45,167 nt of DNA, taken from Paenibacillus cremeus. GTDB taxonomy: Bacteria > Bacillota > Bacilli > Paenibacillales > NBRC-103111. A model generated the notes under the pieces. That model worked only from the letters and a program-made list of their open reading frames with translations, ran no database searches and was not told where the DNA came from. The stretch covers positions 139,343-184,509 of the forward strand of contig NZ_VNJI01000008.1 of assembly GCF_007786445.1 (NCBI RefSeq), read 5' to 3'. Position numbers and translations under genes: made by a program. The number at the start of each line of letters is the position of its first letter. Position 1 is the first letter of the stretch. Below, piece by piece: positions 37,322-45,154 of this stretch.

Positions 37322-38158
37322 ATGAAAACTTCCCAACAAGTGCCTGCAAAATCACTTATATATGTTTGGTTAGGGGCAGGAGCGATATCTACGCTTTTGC
37401 CGTTTGTATGGATGGTCCTCTCTTCACTCAAAACGCGAAACGAGATGACCTCTGTTCCGCCAGCGGTTTTACCTAGCACACCTCAATGGGGCAACTATCC
37501 TTCAGCGTTGTCCATGGCTCCCTTTCTGCGCTATTTTTTCAACACATTGTTAGTAGCGGGAGGCACCACTTTAGCCGTCGTATTGACTTCGATCTTGGCC
37601 GGATTTGCGTTCGCAAAGCTCGATTTTAAATTTAAAAATTATGTTTTTGTCGGGATGATTTCATTGATGATGATTCCCGGCGAAATGCTGGTCATCACCA
37701 ACTTTCAAACCGTCGTAAATTTTGGGTGGATTGATTCGTATTTGGCGATGATCGTTCCTTTCGCGGTTAACATTTTTTATATTTATCTCATGCGCAATTA
37801 CTTTATTGGCATCCCAGGTACGTTATACAATGCCGCGAAAGTGGACGGCTGCAGCGATTGGCAGTTTCTTTGGAAAATTCTTGTGCAGAACGCCAAACCT
37901 GGTATTGTCACCGTTGGGATTTTGACCTTCATCAATTCGTGGAACGCATTTTTGTGGCCATTTCTCGTGACCAACGATCCCAAAATGCGACTATTAAACA
38001 ATGGCTTGGTCGCGTTCGTTACAGAAGCGGGCAGTGACCCACAATTGCAAATGGCCGCATCGACAATGATTGTCATTCCAATCGTCATTGTTTATTTTTT
38101 CGCACGCAAGCAAATTATCAATGGCATCGGTGGTGGAACAGGTGGCACCAAATCATAA
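37322..38158 (+). CDS. ABC transporter permease, UgpE/MalG class
   Basis: 278 residues, six membrane segments. EAA loop LYNAAKVDGCSDWQFLWKILV (about 162-182). Typical family start with a long periplasm-facing loop VPPAVLPSTPQWGNYPSAL. AGGAGAA lies seven bases before the ATG and the gap from the previous stop is 13 bases. Second subunit of the channel. Its last codons overlap the start of the metallo-hydrolase gene. Confidence 0.92.
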   Translation: MKTSQQVPAKSLIYVWLGAGAISTLLPFVWMVLSSLKTRNEMTSVPPAVLPSTPQWGNYPSALSMAPFLRYFFNTLLVAGGTTLAVVLTSILAGFAFAKLDFKFKNYVFVGMISLMMIPGEMLVITNFQTVVNFGWIDSYLAMIVPFAVNIFYIYLMRNYFIGIPGTLYNAAKVDGCSDWQFLWKILVQNAKPGIVTVGILTFINSWNAFLWPFLVTNDPKMRLLNNGLVAFVTEAGSDPQLQMAASTMIVIPIVIVYFFARKQIINGIGGGTGGTKS

Positions 38159-39452
38159 GGCAACCATTACATTTTATGCAGGCACACAGACAATTGGCGG
38201 AACGATAGCAGCGATTGAGTATAACAATCATCGCGTCGTATTTGATTTTGGCACGGATTTTCGCCCTGACCCGGAAACTTTGGCCGCGCTGCGCGAGCTG
38301 AACGATGACAACGCGCTGCGCATTTTCTTAGAACAGCGCCTTTTACCTAAAGTGGATGGGGTATACCCAGATGCTCAGGTTACCGCTTTCCCCGGGCTCA
38401 TTGGTGCAGCTGAGTTCCCGATCCATACCGCAGTCATTATCTCTCATTTGCATTTAGATCATGTGGGCGGACTATTATGTATCGATCCGGGCATCGACGT
38501 GTATATGAGCGATAAATCATTGGAATTGTACAACGTGCTGAGCGAAGCGGGAGATCGCCCGTTTGGACACGAGCGTACGTTTAATGGAGTCCCCTATTAT
38601 AAACCGTTTTTTGTTGGGGATATCAAAATCACCGCATATCCAATTGACCACGATTGCTACGGGGCTTCTGCATTTATCATAGAGGCGGGAGACAAGCGAA
38701 TCGCCTATACGGGAGATTTGCGTATTCACGGCGTCCACAGCCGCTACACATTTGAGTATATAGAGGCAGCCAAGCACGCTGATCTGCTCATTACCGAAGG
38801 AGTGGCCGCAAGCTTTTTGCCGGATGATTATGAACTGGTTGGCTCGAAGGAATTCGGAGAGGATTTTTATGCGGAAAAAGATTTAGACCGGCAGTTTCTA
38901 GACTTGTTTGAGCTGAAGAAACCGATATTATTCGATTTTTATGCGCGCAATATTGAACGCCTGCGAATGATTATCGACACTGCCAGTAAGACGGACAAGC
39001 AGCTCGTGCTGTCCCCTAAGCATGCATTTCTGGCCAAAAAGTTGTTAGGCGCCGATGTTCGTACGACAGACAGTTTAACGGATGCTGATTATGAAAGCGA
39101 CCGTCTGCTGATTAACTTGCCGTTCGAGCAGTTTGATTCCTGTATCGATAAAGTTGCGTCTGGATCGATCTACATTCATTCCAACAGTGAACCGCTCGGG
39201 CCGTTCGACAGCAGGTGGCAAGCATTCATTGATGCACTGGCCATTCGAGATATTGAGCTGCATTCACTTCATTCGTCGGGACACGGGAAAGCTGAACATA
39301 TCCAATACGTCATTGATCAAATTCAGCCTAAAGTTTTAATGCCTGTCCATAGCTTGAAACCTTACAAAAGTGTTGGGCCGAATCAGCGGATTTTACCGGA
39401 AATCGGTGTCACGTATATGATTGATGGGGGTGATGGCCAGGCGAATAAGTAG
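38142..39452 (+). CDS. Metallo-beta-lactamase fold hydrolase of RNase J / beta-CASP type
   Basis: About 436 residues. N-terminal MBL domain: ITFYAGTQTIGGTIAAIEY, then SHLHLDHVGG (H-x-H-x-D-H metal motif, about 101-110), DHDCYGASAFIIEAG and YTGDLRIHGVHS with the metal Asp. A beta-CASP-like insert follows. Near the C-terminus are LHSSGHGKAEHIQYVIDQI and KVLMPVHS, which match RNase J-type C-terminal motifs. Family members are RNases or DNA/phosphodiester hydrolases. The start is uncertain: GTG at 38142 has GGTGG five bases before it; ATG at 38121 is also in frame. It overlaps the permease gene, so it is part of the transporter operon, which is unusual for an RNase-J-like protein. Confidence 0.8.
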   Translation: MAPNHKATITFYAGTQTIGGTIAAIEYNNHRVVFDFGTDFRPDPETLAALRELNDDNALRIFLEQRLLPKVDGVYPDAQVTAFPGLIGAAEFPIHTAVIISHLHLDHVGGLLCIDPGIDVYMSDKSLELYNVLSEAGDRPFGHERTFNGVPYYKPFFVGDIKITAYPIDHDCYGASAFIIEAGDKRIAYTGDLRIHGVHSRYTFEYIEAAKHADLLITEGVAASFLPDDYELVGSKEFGEDFYAEKDLDRQFLDLFELKKPILFDFYARNIERLRMIIDTASKTDKQLVLSPKHAFLAKKLLGADVRTTDSLTDADYESDRLLINLPFEQFDSCIDKVASGSIYIHSNSEPLGPFDSRWQAFIDALAIRDIELHSLHSSGHGKAEHIQYVIDQIQPKVLMPVHSLKPYKSVGPNQRILPEIGVTYMIDGGDGQANK

Positions 39453-39531
39453 GGAGTCGAGTTTGCAGTAAAAAGTGAGAAGTTATATAGACTCTCGGAG
39501 TTTTAAGGGGGGAACGGACGGAAGTTGAGCG

Positions 39532-41258
39532 AAAAACTGGAAATTATAAGCGAACGGCAAAGATTTTCATTCGTTTTAAAAAGATCGCATAGCAAACAAG
39601 GCCCGCAGGAGGCCGTCAAAAAAATTAGACAGTAGCGGGCAGAATGTCCTCGCGCATCGCTTCCAGAGCTTCCCGTTTTTCCACAAACCAGGCATCGATG
39701 TGCTGGCACATCATAATGCCATAGAGGCGGATGTACCACATCATCGTGGAACGATGACGGCCGGCTTCGAGCTTGTAGTCGATCTTCTGGCGTTTGTTCG
39801 AGCGCTCCACGGAAGTCCTGCGCTTGTAGACCAGCTTCCATTGCTCGGAGCTGCGGGCGACGCCGGAAAACAGGCGAGGATTATCCTTGCCGTAAGTATG
39901 GTAAGTGCGCCCGAACTTCGCCTCGGAGCAAGGGGTAGGGCAGGAGTTGGTAGTTCGTCCCTGCATCATCGGGCAGATCCACTTCTGGCGGTCACGGGTG
40001 TTGTCGTAGCCATACGGCTTCATCTCTTTACCCGCCGAACAAATGGGGGTCCCCTCGGGCGAGATCTTCATATCGGTATCGGTGTCTAAGTATTTGGTAG
40101 CCCGTTTGTTGAGGTCGATGAAGGGCTTGACACCCTGGTGTCTAAGCAGTCCATAAATGGCTGTGGCGTCATGGGCAGCATCAAGCAACATTTTATCGAC
40201 CATGCCCAAGGTGAAACGTTGCGCAAATTCAACCGAGCTGACGACAAAGCTGGTAGCGTCATGGCGAGATGCGGGCTGAAGTCGGGGATACAGCGGCAGA
40301 TCGTGCTTACTGTTTGCAGCAGTAAGCATGTACAGATGGTAGCCGGTGTAATATTTCTCGCGGGAGCTGTCCCATCCGGAGTTGCAGTCGGGTTGGGAAT
40401 AGTCGCGAGGATGGTTGCATTTCGCAAGGCCGCGGGCATGACAATCACAGGTCGGTTTGCTGCGGGACCACGAGGCGGTCTGCACGGGAGTGCCGTCGCC
40501 CGCTACGTCCATAGTGCTGGGGTCCCCCAGCAGGCCGTACTTTGCCGATACGGCAAGGAACTGGGATTGAAAAAACTCAAACAACCGATCCATGGGTTGT
40601 GTCTTGGAAGCCATGCCGTATTTCAAAATTCGATCGACGAGGCGTTGCACCTTACCCGGTGAAGTGGTAGGGGCCTTCTCTCCCTTCTTTCCTTTCTGAG
40701 GTTTGCGCTTGTGGGGTCTGACCGTAGGAATAAGATGCTTGTGGTCCGAGGCCCAGAATCGGGCAAGGAAGTCATAGAACGTGCCGACGCCGGGAATATC
40801 CTCAGGCTCAAAACCGCTCAGAATGGCATAGAGCGGGTAGCGGTACATCTCGTTCACCCACTCCGTGATGCCAATCTCGGGGCGTGCCAGCAGAAAAAGC
40901 AGGTAAGAACGGAGCATGGAAGCCGGATCCCGTGGTTTAGGTCCTCTTGCGCTGTAAGTATCGGCGAGCAAGGTGGATGTGGCGGAGAGATCGGTCATGA
41001 GGCATTTGTAGATTAAAGGCCAATCAGCGCGAACGAGTATGGCAGCAGGAGGAGCATAATACTTCCTTAAGCGAGCTAGCGTAAGCAAACGGTAATCGCG
41101 GTGAGAGATGAAGTCCGGTTTCATAAAGAACACCCCAGTATTCGAAGTAAAGGGAAAGTACAATCCCTTTCTCGCGTAATTGTTGGGGGTATTTTAAAAA
41201 GTCAAGTGTTTTTTCGGCTTTTCATAGAAAATTTTTCAAAACTTAATTTCCAGTTTTT
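39532..41258 (-). mobile_element. Insertion sequence (DDE transposase), bounded by 15-bp inverted repeats
   Basis: AAAAACTGGAAATTA (39532-39546) and its exact reverse complement TAATTTCCAGTTTTT (41244-41258) enclose one transposase gene. Total about 1727 bp. The exact tips may extend a base or two. No target duplication is apparent in the flanks. The element lies between the metallo-hydrolase and the binding-protein gene of the ABC transporter, separating what was probably one gene cluster. Confidence 0.8.
39625..41124 (-). CDS. DDE transposase of the 39.5-41.3 kb insertion sequence
   Basis: 499 residues from the ATG at 41124, chosen because GGGGTG lies six bases upstream (the frame is open to 41163). 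N-terminal MKPDFISHRDYRLLTLARLRKYY; middle GDPSTMDVAGDGTPVQTASW carries a likely first catalytic Asp; DKMLLDAAHDATAIYGLLRH is the second-Asp region; and RRTSVERSNKRQKIDYKLE is the E region with the Y-R-x-x-E-like spacing of IS4/IS1182-class transposases. Multiple Cys residues (CDCHARGLAKC; WICPMMQGRTTNSCPTPC) suggest bound metal. The frame is uninterrupted, so the element may still be active. Confidence 0.85.
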   Translation of the reverse strand: MKPDFISHRDYRLLTLARLRKYYAPPAAILVRADWPLIYKCLMTDLSATSTLLADTYSARGPKPRDPASMLRSYLLFLLARPEIGITEWVNEMYRYPLYAILSGFEPEDIPGVGTFYDFLARFWASDHKHLIPTVRPHKRKPQKGKKGEKAPTTSPGKVQRLVDRILKYGMASKTQPMDRLFEFFQSQFLAVSAKYGLLGDPSTMDVAGDGTPVQTASWSRSKPTCDCHARGLAKCNHPRDYSQPDCNSGWDSSREKYYTGYHLYMLTAANSKHDLPLYPRLQPASRHDATSFVVSSVEFAQRFTLGMVDKMLLDAAHDATAIYGLLRHQGVKPFIDLNKRATKYLDTDTDMKISPEGTPICSAGKEMKPYGYDNTRDRQKWICPMMQGRTTNSCPTPCSEAKFGRTYHTYGKDNPRLFSGVARSSEQWKLVYKRRTSVERSNKRQKIDYKLEAGRHRSTMMWYIRLYGIMMCQHIDAWFVEKREALEAMREDILPATV

Positions 41259-41279
41259 ATGCTGGTAAAAATAAAAAAT

Positions 41280-41360
41280 CCCACACAATGGTGGGAGGAA
41301 GCCGCACAGGGCATAAGCAGAAAAGCCTTGTGCAGCAAGCCTCGGCTAATGCCGAGAGGC
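41280..41360 (+). promoter_or_regulatory. Structured leader with three hairpins before the binding-protein gene
   Basis: Hairpin 1 CCCAC/GTGGG (41280-41284 with 41291-41295). Hairpin 2 GCACAGGGC/GCCTTGTGC (41304-41312 with 41325-41333, one G-U). Hairpin 3 GCCTCGGC, loop TAAT, GCCGA, bulge, GGC (41339-41346 with 41351-41360), followed by TATTTAT, which makes it terminator-like. The ribosome binding site GGGGAGG lies about ten bases further on. It could be an attenuator or a riboswitch-like element; it matches no class I can name with confidence. Confidence 0.5.
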
Positions 41361-41385
41361 TATTTATAACAGGGGAGGAAACAGA

Positions 41386-42684
41386 ATGAAACACATGTTC
41401 AAAAAATCATTGCTTGGAGCTTTGGTGCTTAGTCTCGGATTGACAGGGTGCGGAACTTCAACAAAATCAGGTACATCCGGAAAAGACAGCCAAACCAAAG
41501 CTGCTATCGTTACAGCTGATGATGTTAAAACTGAAACAACGCTTACTTTCTGGCATGCATTGACGGGGCCGCACCAAGATCAGCTCAACAAAATGGTGAG
41601 CGGGTTCAATGACAAGTGGAAAGGGAAGTTTAAGGTAGAGGCCTCCAACCAAGGTACATACACCGACCTATCCACAAAATTAGCCACGGCATTAACGGCC
41701 AAGCAGCTGCCTACGATGACGCTCGGATACGAAGATTGGATGTATTCACATCACGAAAAAGATGCTGTTGTTGCTTTGGATGATTATATTACGAATGCAA
41801 AAGTCGGAATGAAAGACTACGAAGACATTTTCCAAGCTTTCCGTGATACAACAAAGCTTGATGGCAAAACGTATGCGGTCCCTTTTAACAAATCAACGGA
41901 AGTGCTATATGTAAACGATGATTTGTTGGCGAAAGCAGGCGTTACAGCGCCTAAAACGGACGACGAGCTAATCAGCGCCTCAAAAGCAATTAAAGAGAAA
42001 ACCGGTAAACCTGGTTACGGTGCAGACTCTTTGGCGAACTACTTTATTACAAAAACGTATCAGCAAAATGCACCTTATCATACAGGCGATAAAGTGAATC
42101 TAACAAATGATGTCTCGAAAAAAATTGCGCAAACGTATCAAGATGGAGTAAAAGGCGGATATTTCCGTATCGCGGGTGAAGACAAGTTCTTATCCGGACC
42201 GTTCAACTCCGGAGCAGTTGCTATGTACCAGGGCTCTTCCGCCGGTGCTGCCTTCATTAAGCCGAACGGTTTCAAATTCTCCGTCTACCCGGTTCCGGGC
42301 GGAGCAGGCATTCAGCAAGGAACGAATTTGTCCGTCTTCAAAACGGCAACGCCAGAGCAAATTGCAGGTGCATGGGAGTTCATCAAGTATATGACTAGCG
42401 TTGATCCGCAAGTCGATTTTGCGATGGTGACAGGGTATCTGCCTATTCGTCAATCGGCTGCGAAATCAGCAAAGTATGTTGAATTCGCTAAGAAAAATAC
42501 AGTTGCTCAATTGTTCGTCGACGGTAAACTGAAGTTTTTCAGCGATCCTGTGTATAAAGCTAGCACAATAGGAAGAAGCGAGATCGAGGCGATGATGCAA
42601 AAGATCAATTCTGATACAAGCGCATCCGTCGACGAAGCACTGAAAAAAGCACAGTCAGCCATAGAGTTCGCACAGAAACGATAG
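41386..42684 (+). CDS. UgpB-like solute-binding lipoprotein
   Basis: 432 residues. Signal peptide with lipobox LTGC (Cys ~22). Mature N-terminus TLTFWHALTGPHQDQLNKMV and the internal DGKTYAVPFNKSTEVLYVNDDLLAKAG closely follow glycerol-3-phosphate / glycerophosphodiester binding proteins of the UgpB type (the P-F-N-x-S-T-x-V-L-Y signature). It is the probable receptor for the ATPase and permeases at 35384-38158, although a transposable element now lies between them. It has its own structured leader and its own terminator. Confidence 0.9.
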   Translation: MKHMFKKSLLGALVLSLGLTGCGTSTKSGTSGKDSQTKAAIVTADDVKTETTLTFWHALTGPHQDQLNKMVSGFNDKWKGKFKVEASNQGTYTDLSTKLATALTAKQLPTMTLGYEDWMYSHHEKDAVVALDDYITNAKVGMKDYEDIFQAFRDTTKLDGKTYAVPFNKSTEVLYVNDDLLAKAGVTAPKTDDELISASKAIKEKTGKPGYGADSLANYFITKTYQQNAPYHTGDKVNLTNDVSKKIAQTYQDGVKGGYFRIAGEDKFLSGPFNSGAVAMYQGSSAGAAFIKPNGFKFSVYPVPGGAGIQQGTNLSVFKTATPEQIAGAWEFIKYMTSVDPQVDFAMVTGYLPIRQSAAKSAKYVEFAKKNTVAQLFVDGKLKFFSDPVYKASTIGRSEIEAMMQKINSDTSASVDEALKKAQSAIEFAQKR

Positions 42685-42710
42685 TTCAGTATTATTTACA
42701 TTTGAGTTTA

Positions 42711-42742
42711 AAGAGGACCATCCTTAATCAGGATGGTCTTTT
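42711..42742 (+). terminator. Terminator of the UgpB-like gene
   Basis: GACCATCCT, loop TAATC, AGGATGGTC (42716-42724 with 42730-42738) then TTTT, 31 bases after the stop. Confidence 0.85.
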
Positions 42743-42787
42743 GGCTTTTTGACTCGCATACGGTACATGTCTAAGCTGTCTGGGTAC

Positions 42788-42813
42788 AAAAAAGCCCGCC
42801 AATAAAGGCAGGC
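42788..42813 (-). terminator. Minus-strand terminator with no gene attached
   Basis: On the minus strand GCCTGCC, loop, GGCGGGC (42807-42813 with 42794-42800), then six T. No recognisable minus-strand gene precedes it within ~400 bases, so the gene it served may have been deleted. Confidence 0.65.
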
Positions 42814-43221
42814 TCAACTAAAATGGGGTAACAAAAGGGTAACGCAAGCAAGTGAAAAACGGTTAATTTTCGTTAACGATGTTACAGCAAACAATTCACA
42901 AAAACCTAGATTTTACGCGCTTTCATGAATTGTTATGAACAATGTTACATTCCCTAACCTTATGGGCGGCATGATGTAAAACTTGCCGAAAACCCTAGGT
43001 GAAATCTACTTCAAAAGCGGAAAACGGCACAGCGTGGCTGCTGAGCAGTTAAGTCATGGGTTGTCCCGAAATTCCATGCCGCACAATTGGACGGAAAAAG
43101 AAGGACAACAAGTCCAAAACCATAGAGACAAGGGGTGGTTTGTGGGTTCACCCCTGCCCGTTTTTTGCTCGTTTTAAATAAAGGCTTTGTTATTTCTTAA
43201 TGTTGTTATTATGCAAAAAAG
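42814..43221. other. Gene-poor stretch in the island
   Basis: About 400 bases with no supported gene. Contents: GGGTAAC words at 42826 and 42837 and inverted GTTAC words further on; a short ATTGT/ACAAT hairpin near 42925; AGGGGTG/CACCCCT (43131-43137 with 43149-43155); and GCCCGTTTTTTGCTCGTTTT at 43156-43175, which matches 19 of 20 bases with the end of the integrase remnant at 34151-34170. A 64-codon open frame (42983-43177) starts with TTG, lacks a good binding site and is not convincing. Confidence 0.5.
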
Positions 43222-43251
43222 AATAAACCGCCTTAAGTACGGCGGTTTATT
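43222..43251 (-). terminator. Terminator of the AT-rich GNAT gene
   Basis: AATAAACCGCC (43222-43232) and GGCGGTTTATT (43241-43251) form an 11-bp perfect stem with an 8-base loop. The minus strand continues into CTTTTTTG. Confidence 0.85.
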
Positions 43252-43254
43252 CAA

Positions 43255-43785
43255 CTAATATTCACTTAAATCTATCCAAAATCTTCTAATAACGTTTCCG
43301 TCTTCCTCAACGAAATTTGAATCTGGTATCCCACCATTCTTTAGAATTGTTTTTTCAGAAGCTATATTACCGTCGTTACAAACAACAAGAGCTCTTTCGA
43401 TTCCTAACTCCTTAGCTTTATGCAAAGATAAGGCTAACAATTTAGTCGCATAACCTTTTTTTCTCTCTTTTGGACGAATTCCGTACCCAATATGTCCGCC
43501 AGAATTAAACAACTGTTCTGTTAAACGATGTCTAATGTTAACTGCACCAACTACCTTATTATCAACAACTAACCAAAAAGTAGAACCTGGAACCCAGTTA
43601 TCGGGTAAATTTTCTCCCTTTTCATTATCTTGAAGGAACCTCACCATCGCTTCAAAGTCAGAGGGGTTTTTACTTATAACCCACGGAACCATGCCTTCTC
43701 CACTTTCAATCCATTCTTGATAAAATGAGAGGTATTCGTCTTTCAAGACTACTGATGGTCGGACTAAAGATATAGGTAATTCCAT
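43255..43785 (-). CDS. GNAT-family N-acetyltransferase, AT-rich
   Basis: 176 residues from the ATG at 43785. GGGAGGTGG eight bases upstream decides this start over one at 43830. Acetyl-CoA motif: GGHIGYGIRPKERKKGYATKLL (about 100-121; R-x-x-G-x-A), followed by VCNDGNIASEKTILKNGG, typical of the RimJ/RimL-like branch and of small-molecule acetyltransferases. The substrate is unknown. Base composition is clearly more AT-rich than the suf or nag genes, which together with the neighbouring transposases points to horizontal origin. Confidence 0.87.
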   Translation of the reverse strand: MELPISLVRPSVVLKDEYLSFYQEWIESGEGMVPWVISKNPSDFEAMVRFLQDNEKGENLPDNWVPGSTFWLVVDNKVVGAVNIRHRLTEQLFNSGGHIGYGIRPKERKKGYATKLLALSLHKAKELGIERALVVCNDGNIASEKTILKNGGIPDSNFVEEDGNVIRRFWIDLSEY

Positions 43786-43878
43786 TTCCACCCACCTCCC
43801 GTCATTTTCCGAATTGTCTAATATTATCATAAAGCGTTATTTACGAGAAAGTTTTATTTAGCGTTAATACCCTATTTC

Positions 43879-44923
43879 TCAACAGTAGGTCATTCGTCGA
43901 AGTCTGGCGTTTGTCTCCTTCACAGAAAATAGGCATGAAGACACCAACATGTTCTTCTTATTCGACGTTGTGTTCTCATAGTCCTTGCTGTCAAGATAGC
44001 GGAACCAAGCCAAATAATGTTCCAAATACTTGGTTGCAACTCCATTGAAGCGGTCCATCCATTTTTTCAGACGGCTATGGTAGCTATTGACGTTCTGGAT
44101 ATGGTAAACGCCTTTGACTCGTTGTTTTCCATCAGATTTGAATCGGTAATGCGCCAATCCCCTTCGATTAGCATAGGAACTGAACGCACGCCAGGAATCC
44201 GTACAAAGCACGCTGGAGTTCGACAGGTGAGAACCGATTGCCTCATCCAGCTTCGTTGTACGGATGCGCCCGCGCCCAAGAACGCCCGAGAAGGTCATTT
44301 TCTGACGGTCACGAACGACCAGCACACAAACTTGGTCGTTACTGATACCACGGTGCTTAGCTTTACCGCCCGCGTTTACGTGGCTTGCGTTCGGTAATAT
44401 TTCGTCTGCCCTTTTCGGAATACAGGAAATAAGTCTCGTCCATTTCGACAATACCTTGGAATGCTTCGGTTGGAATCTGTTTCAGGGCAGCGAGAATCTT
44501 ATGCCGCCAGTAAAACAAGGTCACAAACGAGACCTCTTCGTACATCAGTTCGGCGCATTTGCGTAGCGAAAATCCTTCAATCATGAGTTCGATAAATCGA
44601 ACCCACAAATGAGGTCGCCGTGTCCGTTGGAGAGGGCTGTTCGTAAGGTCATTGAACGTTTGAGAGCATGTTTTGCAACGGTAACGCTGGCGCTTAACCG
44701 CGCCCGCACGTGTTTTAATGACATACTTTCTGAAGCGCACGACGTCTCTGTTATGACAATGCGGGCAGACCAATCCCTCTTTATGCTTTTGTTCTTGAAT
44801 TTCACCAATCACTCGAATAGGTGTCGTACCGCCCTTGGTTTCTGACTGCAAAAAGAGAATAAGCTGTTGCTTATCTTTTTCATCCAAGCCCTTAGCAAGT
44901 TTAATCAGTTCTTTCAAATCCAT
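43879..44923 (-). pseudogene. IS1595-type transposase, interrupted by a frameshift
   Basis: The N-terminal part (ATG at 44923) has a zinc-ribbon CPHCHNRDVVRF ... YRCKTCSQTFNDLTNSPLQ, then a helix-turn-helix-like GFSLRKCAELMYEEVSFVTLFYW and the first catalytic Asp in VEMDETYFLYSEKGRR. It stops at 44363. In the next frame it continues GGKAKHRGISNDQVCVLVVRD, DSWRAF (second Asp) and the N-SYHSRLKKWMDRFNGVATKYLEHYL region (His/Glu) to 43879. The shift is explained by a single extra G in CGCGGGCGGT near 44366-44375. ISXO2-like (IS1595) transposases are normally one frame, so this copy is probably dead unless frameshifting restores it. Confidence 0.85.
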
Positions 44924-44957
44924 AAGGTAATCAGCTCCGAGCCATATTATTACCCTA

Positions 44958-44986
44958 ATTATAGAACAAACGTTCGAAAACTTCAA
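44958..44986 (-). promoter_or_regulatory. Transposase promoter with LexA-like box in the spacer
   Basis: On the minus strand TTGAAG (44981-44986), a 17-base spacer, TATAAT (44958-44963). The spacer contains CGAACGTTTGTTC (44964-44976), which matches the Bacillota LexA core CGAAC-N4-GTTC. Confidence 0.65.
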
Positions 44987-45046
44987 ATATCAACATTTAG
45001 GTTTAACATAGCCTAAATAAAATAAAGGGTGATTAAATAAAATAAC

Positions 45047-45154
45047 TCAACTTTCGCAGCTTAAATTACCGAACAAACCCTTGATGTACAAGGGCAAATC
45101 GGCCAGCCATTGCTGGAATTGACACAACACCGTTTGTTTGCTGCGTTTGCTCAT
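45047..45154 (-). pseudogene. N-terminal fragment of another gene, possibly a transposase
   Basis: A 35-codon open frame starts ATG at 45152-45154 (MSKRSKQTVLCQFQQWLADL) and stops at 45047. Its basic, Gln/Trp-containing start resembles the first residues of some transposases, but the fragment is too short to assign. It looks truncated by the insertion or rearrangement that brought in the IS1595-type gene. Sequence to the right is outside the window. Confidence 0.35.

Noticed and set aside
41301..41360. c-di-GMP-I riboswitch before the UgpB-like gene
   Set aside because: CGCACAGGGCA and GCAAGCCTC resemble parts of the aptamer. However, GCACAGGGC pairs directly with GCCTTGTGC in a simple hairpin and the conserved G-AC-G core and second arm are absent.
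42983..43177. Small open frame of 64 codons in the island gap
   Set aside because: Starts at TTG with no ribosome binding site, has no recognisable features and ends in a terminator-like stem.
43860..45030. Defined terminal inverted repeats and target duplication for the IS1595-type element
   Set aside because: ACCCTATTT on the left and ACCCTTATTTT (reverse complement, right side) are vaguely similar, but no exact repeat or 8-bp duplication could be established.
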